Assembly (NCBI GenBank): GCA_043764015.1
Contig: JAYUKY010000132.1
Span: forward strand, 1 to 24,783
DNA length: 24,783 nt
Direction of reading: 5' to 3'
From: JANYGM01 sp043764015
Lineage (GTDB): Bacteria; Bacteroidota; Bacteroidia; Cytophagales; Thermonemataceae
Shown: positions 6,772 to 12,641 of the stretch, one piece after another
How the letters are laid out: each line of letters begins with the position of its first letter
How positions within the stretch are numbered: the first letter of the stretch is position 1
The notes under the pieces: generated by a model
What the model was told of the DNA's origin: nothing
The model's input: only the letters and a program-made list of their open reading frames with translations
The model's database searches: none
Position numbers and translations under genes: made by a program

Positions 6772-7263
6772 ATGAAAAAAATTATTGTTATTCTCCTATT
6801 CATTTTGAGTTATGAACTAAATGCTCAAAATTTTCCTGATAGTACATTTACCTACAATACAGAGTCTTATTCCGTATTGAGTGACCCAAATGAATTTTCA
6901 ATGTATATTTATAATAGTGGTAATCCTCAGATAACTTGGGCAAAACCTCTTTACAGGACAAGGCGTTATAACACTGTCAAACTAAAAAATGACATAATAA
7001 CAGCAATAAAGCTGGTTATTACACCACAACAAATAAATGTATTACAGCAACAAATTGGCATATCAATAGCATTTTTTCTTGATACTACGGGCAAAATTTA
7101 TGTGATAGAGAATTTTCATTTGAGCTATCAAACTTGTTTTACTCCTAGTAATATTTATAATATTGAAGTAGCTCTAAAAAATATTGTTGTTCAATTCCAA
7201 GATGGGTTACCGCCAGAAGCAGGTGCTTTGTCTGTAATTATTCCAGCAAAAATGTTTAGATAA
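6772..7263 (+). CDS. Secreted paralog 2 of five (unknown family)
   Basis: The 163-residue product starts at ATG 6772 (MKKIIVILLFILSYELNA, cleavage before QNF). The frame is open from 6724, but that extension would be translated from relic leader sequence and lacks counterparts in the other copies. It shares the family layout: basic YRTRRYN segment, TPQQINVL helix, DTTGKIYVIENF strand, QTC, NIYNIEVALKN, DGLPPEAG and C-terminal IPAKMFR. The preceding leader still encodes LTQNTNCKN-stop in the frame of the upstream lipoprotein, showing that the duplicated unit included that gene's 3' end. Function is unknown. Confidence 0.85.
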   Translation: MKKIIVILLFILSYELNAQNFPDSTFTYNTESYSVLSDPNEFSMYIYNSGNPQITWAKPLYRTRRYNTVKLKNDIITAIKLVITPQQINVLQQQIGISIAFFLDTTGKIYVIENFHLSYQTCFTPSNIYNIEVALKNIVVQFQDGLPPEAGALSVIIPAKMFR

Positions 7264-7272
7264 TACTTTGAT

Positions 7273-7308
7273 TTTGAGTAGGTAGTAAATCTTTTCTACT
7301 TACTCAAA
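7273..7308 (+). repeat. Inter-paralog hairpin 2
   Basis: TTTGAGTAGGTAG pairs with CTACTTACTCAAA over 13 bp with one G-T wobble, around a 10-nt loop. It is the same element as hairpins 1, 3 and 4, with stem changes that mostly preserve pairing. Confidence 0.7.
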
Positions 7309-7325
7309 CTGTAAAAATTAAAATC

Positions 7326-7823
7326 ATGAAAAAAATCATTTTTGTTTTAACTCTTACCATTTGTTGTGTAAAGGGGTATTCCCAAAATTTTATAGACTCT
7401 ACTTTTACGTATAGTGGCGTGAATTATAAAGTACTTTCTGATAACGGTTCAAGTATAATGACTATTCATAATGCTACAAATCCAGAAAATTTCACTGCAA
7501 AGGTTTTGAGCAGAACACGTAAAATAAATTATCAGCAATTTAAAATAGCTATTGTTGGTGTATTTAAATCAATACTAACATCAGCGCAAATAGTTGGTCT
7601 GCAATCTGAAAGACCTGTGATAATCAATTTTCTTGTAGATGCAAATGGTAAAGTGAATATCGTTTATTTATTTCAATTAGACTATAACACCTGCCTCACT
7701 CAAGCTAATATATATAATATTGAGATAGGCTTAAAAAATCTTATTGTGCAGTTCAAAGATGGCTTATCTCCTGAAGCTGGGCAATTGGGTTCTATAGGTA
7801 TTCCCAGAAGTATGTGGAGGTAG
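7326..7823 (+). CDS. Secreted paralog 3 of five (unknown family)
   Basis: The 165-residue product has a signal peptide (MKKIIFVLTLTICCVKGYS, cleavage before QNF). The mature part starts QNFIDSTFTYSGVNYKVLSD and has VLSRTRKINYQQ, INFLVDANGKVNIVYLF, the NTC cysteine, NIYNIEIGLKN, DGLSPEAG and a C-terminus ending RSMWR, where the other copies end in MFR or KFR. Its N-terminal two thirds are closest to paralog 5, its C-terminal third is not. The signal peptide itself contains two cysteines (ICC), but without a lipobox context it is read as a normal cleaved signal. Confidence 0.85.
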   Translation: MKKIIFVLTLTICCVKGYSQNFIDSTFTYSGVNYKVLSDNGSSIMTIHNATNPENFTAKVLSRTRKINYQQFKIAIVGVFKSILTSAQIVGLQSERPVIINFLVDANGKVNIVYLFQLDYNTCLTQANIYNIEIGLKNLIVQFKDGLSPEAGQLGSIGIPRSMWR

Positions 7824-7843
7824 TATTTAGATAATAGTTTATG

Positions 7844-7881
7844 TTTTGAGTAAGTAGCGAATGCTTGCTACTTACCCAAAA
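7844..7881 (+). repeat. Inter-paralog hairpin 3
   Basis: TTTTGAGTAAGTAGC pairs with GCTACTTACCCAAAA over 15 bp with a single mismatch, around an 8-nt loop. Relative to hairpin 1 the T-A/G-T pair at the stem top is C-G here, consistent with selection on pairing. Confidence 0.7.
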
Positions 7882-7901
7882 CTCTAACTGCCTAAATTAA
7901 T

Positions 7902-8396
7902 ATGAAACAACTAATTTTCTTGCTTCTTTTTTTGATAAGTTTATCAGCAAAAGGGCAAACCTTTGTAACACCAACATTTAGTTACAATAGTGTAGTTTAT
8001 AATGTTTTACACAAACAAGGGGAACCTTCTATTCTTATCCACAATGGGAGTAATCTGCAAGGTACAACCGCAACTGTATTATATCGCAAACGTAAAATAA
8101 ATTATGAACAACTTAAGACACAAATTGTGAATGTGATTAAAAATGTGATTACACTTAGTCAACTAATTTTACTTCAAACAGAAGAACCTATAAGTATAGG
8201 TTTGCTAATTGATGCTACAGGTAAGATAAACATGGTTGATCATTTTTATATTTCTTATACCACTTGTCTTCAACCAGCAGATATCTATAATATTGAAGTA
8301 GCACTAAAAAATATCACAATTCAGTTTGCAGATGGATTACCACCAGAAGCAGGTCAACTGGGTTCAGTTGGTATTCACGGTAGCAAATTTAGATAA
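7902..8396 (+). CDS. Secreted paralog 4 of five (unknown family)
   Basis: The 164-residue product has a signal peptide (MKQLIFLLLFLISLSAKG, cleavage before QTF). It carries the family pattern with VLYRKRKINYEQ, LLIDATGKINMVDHF, TTCLQPADIYNIEVALKN, DGLPPEAGQLGSVGI and an atypical ending HGSKFR. From the conserved Cys to GSVGI it is almost identical to paralog 5 in protein and very close in DNA, while its N-terminal half is distinct, so the block has probably moved by gene conversion. Function is unknown. Confidence 0.85.
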   Translation: MKQLIFLLLFLISLSAKGQTFVTPTFSYNSVVYNVLHKQGEPSILIHNGSNLQGTTATVLYRKRKINYEQLKTQIVNVIKNVITLSQLILLQTEEPISIGLLIDATGKINMVDHFYISYTTCLQPADIYNIEVALKNITIQFADGLPPEAGQLGSVGIHGSKFR

Positions 8397-8404
8397 TAGT
8401 TTGA

Positions 8405-8442
8405 TTTTGAGTAAGTGGGAAACGTTTACTACTTTCTCAAAA
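8405..8442 (+). repeat. Inter-paralog hairpin 4
   Basis: TTTTGAGTAAGTGGGAAACG pairs with CGTTTACTACTTTCTCAAAA with one T-T and one G-A mismatch and a G-T wobble; almost no loop is left if all pairs form. It is the fourth member of the element seen after each of paralogs 1 to 4. Confidence 0.6.
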
Positions 8443-8464
8443 CTCAAACTGTAAAATTAATGTT

Positions 8465-8953
8465 ATGAAAAAGTATCTTGTTATTTTAATTATTTCTATC
8501 TTCTTTACAGAGGGTCATTCTCAAAACTTTATAGATTCTACCTTTGCGTACAATGGAGTGAATTATAAAGTTCATTCAGAGATAGATATAATGGGTATTT
8601 ATAATGTTGCAAACTCACAGAATATAACAGCCAGAGTCTTGAGTAGAACACGTAAGATGAATTATCAACAATTAAAAGTGACCATTGTTAATGCAATTAA
8701 ATCACTACTTACACCAGCCCAGTTAATCAATATTCGGTCAGAAAATATTATGATTAACCTTCTAGTGGATAATAATGGTAAAATAAATGTTGTATATTTG
8801 TTTTACTTAAACTATAATACCTGTCTTCAACCAGCAGATATTTATAATATTGAAGTTGCTTTGAAAAATATCACAATGCAATTTATGGATGGATTACCAC
8901 CAGAAGCAGGTCAATTAGGGTCGGTTGGTATTCCAGCAAAAATGTTTAGGTAA
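8465..8953 (+). CDS. Secreted paralog 5 of five, mosaic copy (unknown family)
   Basis: The 162-residue product has a signal peptide (MKKYLVILIISIFFTEGHS, cleavage before QNF). Residues up to about 118 follow paralog 3 (NFIDSTFAYNGVNYKV, VLSRTRKMNYQQ, VYLFYLNYNTC). The segment LQPADIYNIEVALKN through GQLGSVGI follows paralog 4, and the last residues IPAKMFR follow paralog 2. This is a mosaic expected from recombination within the array. It is the last member; the following hairpin is of a different sequence, and a SPOR-domain gene comes next. Confidence 0.85.
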   Translation: MKKYLVILIISIFFTEGHSQNFIDSTFAYNGVNYKVHSEIDIMGIYNVANSQNITARVLSRTRKMNYQQLKVTIVNAIKSLLTPAQLINIRSENIMINLLVDNNGKINVVYLFYLNYNTCLQPADIYNIEVALKNITMQFMDGLPPEAGQLGSVGIPAKMFR

Positions 8954-8958
8954 GCAAA

Positions 8959-8988
8959 TAAATGGTATATTGCGGAATATACCATTTA
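8959..8988 (+). repeat. Hairpin after paralog 5
   Basis: TAAATGGTATATT pairs perfectly over 13 bp with AATATACCATTTA around the tetraloop GCGG. The position equals that of the other inter-paralog hairpins, and ACTCAAA follows as in them, but the stem sequence is unrelated. The fold seems to matter more than the sequence. Confidence 0.7.
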
Positions 8989-9004
8989 CTCAAATCATAA
9001 AGCT

Positions 9005-9496
9005 ATGAAAGGATATTTAATAATTTTTCTTCTATTTTCTTATTCTTTTGAGATATTAGCTCAAAAGGATAAGAAAACTGTATTTATTGATGACACAAGA
9101 AATTATCTTCCTAAATATGGGCAACATATTGTGGCAAAAGAAAATTATATTTATAAGTTTGATATTACTTCCCAATTAAGTATGGGACATGTTTCAACTA
9201 CTATTTGTTGGCTTACTCCTCGTCTTCAAATAAAAGGGTTTAGAATACAGATTTATCAAGGAAAAGAAAGAACAGAAGCCACAGAAACACGTCATAAATG
9301 CTTTACTTATTTTGAAGAATATCATCCTTATTTGCAATTCAAACGCCCAACTTATGATGTTTGTTTGGGTGATTTCTATACTAAAAAATCAGCAAAACAG
9401 ATGTTCAAAAGTGTGAAAAAACACTTTCCAAAAGCTAAAATAGTAGAAGATATGGTTTGGAAAACTAATATTGAAAACCTTAAAAGTAAGAAATAA
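9005..9496 (+). CDS. Secreted SPOR-domain protein
   Basis: The 163-residue product has a signal peptide (about 1-19, ILAQ cleavage region). Residues 76-151 form a SPOR domain: KGFRIQIYQGKERTEA, then YLQFKRPTYDVCLGDFYTKKSA, then FPKAKIVEDMV, matching the usual pattern of G[FY]R[IV]Q[IV]..G, P.Y.V..GDF.....A and [FY]P.A.IV. SPOR domains bind peptidoglycan stripped of stem peptides, so the protein probably sits at the cell wall. An unusual Cys replaces the common Arg/Lys in YDVCLGDF, and further cysteines lie at about 68 and 99. It ends the accessory block, 51 nt after paralog 5. Confidence 0.85.
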   Translation: MKGYLIIFLLFSYSFEILAQKDKKTVFIDDTRNYLPKYGQHIVAKENYIYKFDITSQLSMGHVSTTICWLTPRLQIKGFRIQIYQGKERTEATETRHKCFTYFEEYHPYLQFKRPTYDVCLGDFYTKKSAKQMFKSVKKHFPKAKIVEDMVWKTNIENLKSKK

Positions 9497-9580
9497 TTTC
9501 TTGTATTTTCATAAGTTTCTTTATGACAATAAAATACACTTTTAGGCTTATATAGTACGTCTAAAATAAATAAATAAATA

Positions 9581-10378
9581 ATGATTTTTCATAAAACAGC
9601 AGAAGAAATAGATTTTATCCGTCAGAGTGCGCAAGTATTGGGGAAGGCACACGCAGAAGTGGCAAAACTTATCAATATTGGCGTGAAAACCTCTGCCCTA
9701 GACAAAGTCGCAGAAACCTACATTATGGATAATGGAGGCGTGCCTTCATTTAAAAATTATAATGGTTTTCCATTTACTTTGTGTATTTCTGTGAATGAAA
9801 ATGTCGTTCACGGTATGCCCAGCGACTACGAACTCAAACAAGGAGATATTATTTCTGTTGATTGTGGCGTTTTTAAATTTGGTTTTCATAGTGATAGTGC
9901 CTATACGTATGCAGTAGGTGAGATTTCTGAGGCAACGCAAAAATTGTTAGACGTTACGAAACAGAGTCTTTTTGAAGGAATTGCAAAAGCTGTAAACAAT
10001 GCTCGTGTGGGAGATGTTAGTTTTGCAGTACAAAATTATGCAGAAATGAATGGTTTTTCTGTGGTGCGTGAGCTGGTGGGTCACGGAATTGGTAGGAAAT
10101 TGCACGAAGAGCCAGAAGTTCCCAATTTTGGGAAACGTGGCAAAGGAATTACGCTGAAAAGCGGTATGGTCATTGCTATTGAGCCAATGATCAATCAAGG
10201 AAAAAAAGAAGTCGTACAAGAAAAAGATGGCTGGACTATCCGTACACGAGATAAAATGCCTTCTGCGCATTTTGAACATACAGTTGCCATACAAAACGGC
10301 AAAGCTGACATACTTACAACATTTGAATATATAGAACAAGTTTTAAACCAAAAATATGGCAAAGCAATCCTCAATTGA
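9581..10378 (+). CDS. map: Methionine aminopeptidase, type I
   Basis: The enzyme removes the initiator methionine from nascent proteins. The 265-residue product has all pita-bread metal ligands: Asp94 (SVDCG), Asp105 (FHSDSA), His168 (GHGIG), Glu201 (IEPM) and Glu232 (FEHTV), with His78 in HGMP as the substrate-side His. Length is typical for type Ia enzymes without an N-terminal zinc domain. In the spc order it should follow secY directly; here 5 kb of accessory genes lie between. Its 3' end overlaps infA by 23 nt, so the pair is co-transcribed. No clear promoter consensus is visible in the 84 nt upstream. Confidence 0.97.
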   Translation: MIFHKTAEEIDFIRQSAQVLGKAHAEVAKLINIGVKTSALDKVAETYIMDNGGVPSFKNYNGFPFTLCISVNENVVHGMPSDYELKQGDIISVDCGVFKFGFHSDSAYTYAVGEISEATQKLLDVTKQSLFEGIAKAVNNARVGDVSFAVQNYAEMNGFSVVRELVGHGIGRKLHEEPEVPNFGKRGKGITLKSGMVIAIEPMINQGKKEVVQEKDGWTIRTRDKMPSAHFEHTVAIQNGKADILTTFEYIEQVLNQKYGKAILN

Positions 10379-10574
10379 GCAAGACGGTACAATAATGGAG
10401 GCACTCTCCAACGCAATGTTCCGAGTAAAATTACAAAACGAACACGAAGTAATAGCACACATTTCTGGTAAAATGCGTATGAATTACATCAAAATCCTTC
10501 CTGGTGATAAGGTGAAACTAGAAATGTCGCCTTACGACCTTAGCAAAGGACGTATTGTTTATAGGTACAAATAA
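10356..10574 (+). CDS. infA: Translation initiation factor IF-1
   Basis: IF-1 occupies the ribosomal A site during initiation. The 72-residue product MAKQSSIEQDGTIMEALSNA... has the S1/OB-fold pattern: FRVKLQNEHEVIAHISGKMRMNYIKILPGDKVKLEMSPYDLSKGRIVYRYK with the conserved GDKV.[LV]E.SPYDL.KGRI signature. Length is standard. It starts inside the end of map (23-nt overlap, different frame), indicating translational coupling. rpmJ and rpsM normally follow; here a hairpin and the convergent glmS gene follow. Confidence 0.97.
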   Translation: MAKQSSIEQDGTIMEALSNAMFRVKLQNEHEVIAHISGKMRMNYIKILPGDKVKLEMSPYDLSKGRIVYRYK

Positions 10575-10577
10575 AAA

Positions 10578-10619
10578 ATCACAAAGGCAGCAAATATTTT
10601 TATTTGTTGCCTTTGTGAT
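10578..10619 (-). terminator. Terminator hairpin between infA and glmS
   Basis: Nineteen-base arms (10578-10596 and 10601-10619) pair with a single G-T wobble around the loop TTTT. On the - strand a run of six T follows the stem, so it is a good intrinsic terminator for glmS. On the + strand it starts only 3 nt after the infA stop but lacks a strong T run, so it may act weakly for infA as well. Confidence 0.8.
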
Positions 10620-10665
10620 TTAGATAGTCGTAAAAATATACATTTTAAACTAATTCTTTCATTAT

Positions 10666-12507
10666 CTATTCTACTGTTACGGCTTTAGCCAAATTTCTAG
10701 GTTGGTCTACATTACAACCTCTCATAATGGCAATATGATAAGAAAGCAGTTGTAAAGGAATAACAGACAAAATAGGTGTAAGTGCCTCTTGTGTATGAGG
10801 AATTTCTATCACATAATCAGCCATTCCACGAATAGCGGTATCTCCTTCCGTTACAATAGCAATAATACGCCCTTTTCTCGCTTTTACTTCTTGGATATTA
10901 GATACTATTTTTTCATAAGAACTGTCTTTTGTGGCAATGAAAACAACAGGCATTTCTGTATCAATCAAGGCAATAGGTCCGTGTTTCATTTCTGCAGCTG
11001 GATAACCTTCTGCGTGAATGTAAGAAATTTCTTTTAGTTTTAATGCGCCTTCTAGTGCCACAGGAAAATTATAACCACGTCCTAGATACAAGAAATTACT
11101 TGCATCTTTAAATTCATTAGCTATTTTCTGGATTTGTTCATCTGCTTTAAGTGCTTTAGCTATCTTTGTGGGCATTGTTTCTAGTTCCGCCAAAAGCTCG
11201 TGAAATTTTGTTTCATTCAAAGTGCCTTTTTTGCGCCCTACCACCATAGCAATCATAGCCAAAACTGTAACTTGTGCCGTAAATGCTTTTGTACTTGCTA
11301 CACCAATTTCTGGTCCTGCGTGCAAATATGCGCCTGCGTGTGTAGCTCGTGCAATAGACGAGCCTACGACATTACAAACACCAAAAATAGTTGCTCCTTT
11401 TGATTTTGCAAGTTCTATTGCAGCAAGTGTATCAGCGGTTTCTCCCGACTGCGAAATAGCAATGAGGACATCTCCTTCACGTATGATAGGATTTCTGTAG
11501 CGAAATTCTGAGGCATATTCTACTTCAACAGGAATTCTTGTAAATTCTTCAAAAATATATTCTGCTACAAGCCCAGCGTGCCAAGAAGTGCCACAAGCCA
11601 CAATAATAATGCGTTGTGCGTTGATAAGCTGATTTTTGTACTCAATAAGTCCACCCATCACCAAATTACTCATATCAGCATTGACACGTCCACGCATCAC
11701 ATCACGAATAGAAGTTGGTTGTTCAAAAATTTCTTTAAGCATAAAATGCGGATAACCACCTTTTTCTATTTGCTCAAGTTCCAAATCTAGTGTTTCAATG
11801 TAAGGTGTCGTTTCATTGTTGTCAATGGTTTTGATAGAAAGCGTATTATCTTTGATAAGTGCAATCTCATAATCATTCATATAAACAACTTCATTGGTGA
11901 ACTCAATGATAGGCGAGGCATCAGATGCTAAGAAAAATTCTTTGTTATCTTTTCCCACACCAATCACTAAAGGACTACCTTTTCTTGCCGCAATCAATTG
12001 AGTATCACTATCTTTTGAGATAATAACAATGGCATACGCACCCACAATTTTTGTAAGTGCAAGACGCACTGCTTCTTCCAAAGAACAATTTTCTTTTTCC
12101 TTAATGTCTTCAATAAAATGGATAAACACTTCTGAATCTGTGTCAGAATCAAAAATATGCCCCTTATTGATTAAATCTTGTTTGAGAGATGCGTAGTTTT
12201 CTATGATGCCATTGTGAATAATAGCCATATTTTTATTGGCAGAATAGTGTGGGTGCGCATTTACGTCATTTGGCTCACCGTGAGTAGCCCAACGAGTATG
12301 CCCAATACCAATAGTACTAGTCAAATTTTCATCTTTGATAAGTTTTTCTAGTTCTATAACTTTGCCTTTTTTCTTATAAACATTAAGTTTACCATTGAGT
12401 AGTGCAATGCCTGCACTATCATAACCTCTATATTCTAGTCTTTTCAGCCCACTAATAATGATTGGAGCGGCTTGACGGTAGCCAACGTATGCAACAATAC
12501 CACACAT
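10666..12507 (-). CDS. glmS: Glutamine-fructose-6-phosphate aminotransferase (isomerizing)
   Basis: GlmS makes glucosamine-6-phosphate from fructose-6-phosphate and glutamine, the first step toward UDP-GlcNAc. The 613-residue product begins MCGIVAYVGYRQA with the catalytic Cys2 of the N-terminal glutaminase, followed by HTRWATHG (70-77) and IIHNGIIEN. Two SIS domains follow (CGTSWHAG, SQSGETADTLAAI, STKAFTAQ; then LGRGYNFPVALEGALKLKEISYIHAE) and the conserved C-terminus ends AKAVTVE. Length is normal. It lies downstream of the GT5-like and DUF4270 genes on the same strand, an arrangement I recall from other Bacteroidota, with a long hairpin in the gap. Confidence 0.98.
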   Translation of the reverse strand: MCGIVAYVGYRQAAPIIISGLKRLEYRGYDSAGIALLNGKLNVYKKKGKVIELEKLIKDENLTSTIGIGHTRWATHGEPNDVNAHPHYSANKNMAIIHNGIIENYASLKQDLINKGHIFDSDTDSEVFIHFIEDIKEKENCSLEEAVRLALTKIVGAYAIVIISKDSDTQLIAARKGSPLVIGVGKDNKEFFLASDASPIIEFTNEVVYMNDYEIALIKDNTLSIKTIDNNETTPYIETLDLELEQIEKGGYPHFMLKEIFEQPTSIRDVMRGRVNADMSNLVMGGLIEYKNQLINAQRIIIVACGTSWHAGLVAEYIFEEFTRIPVEVEYASEFRYRNPIIREGDVLIAISQSGETADTLAAIELAKSKGATIFGVCNVVGSSIARATHAGAYLHAGPEIGVASTKAFTAQVTVLAMIAMVVGRKKGTLNETKFHELLAELETMPTKIAKALKADEQIQKIANEFKDASNFLYLGRGYNFPVALEGALKLKEISYIHAEGYPAAEMKHGPIALIDTEMPVVFIATKDSSYEKIVSNIQEVKARKGRIIAIVTEGDTAIRGMADYVIEIPHTQEALTPILSVIPLQLLSYHIAIMRGCNVDQPRNLAKAVTVE

Positions 12508-12547
12508 ATTTTTATTTATTTTGATTTTTCAAAGAAGAATAAGAGTG

Positions 12548-12637
12548 AGTAGTGAGGTAGTAAGATAGTGAGTAGTGAAATATATTATATAATGTATTTC
12601 ACTACTCACTATCTTACTACACACTATTTTACTACAT
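12548..12637. repeat. Long palindrome of AGTAGTGAG-type units, DUF4270-glmS gap
   Basis: Two 26-nt arms, 12557-12582 and 12595-12620, are perfect reverse complements with a 12-nt AT-only loop, and imperfect pairing continues outward. The arms are made of repeated 7 to 8-mers such as AGTAGTGA and GATAGTGA. It would form a strong hairpin in the DUF4270-glmS transcript. It may be a mobile palindromic repeat or a processing site. Confidence 0.8.
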
Positions 12638-12641
12638 ACAA

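Noticed and set aside
4618..9496. Insertion as a transposon or phage island
   Set aside because: No transposase, integrase, terminal inverted repeats or target duplication was found at its borders.
12508..12641. glmS ribozyme
   Set aside because: The gap is filled by a simple repeat palindrome and shows none of the conserved pseudoknot core of glmS ribozymes.
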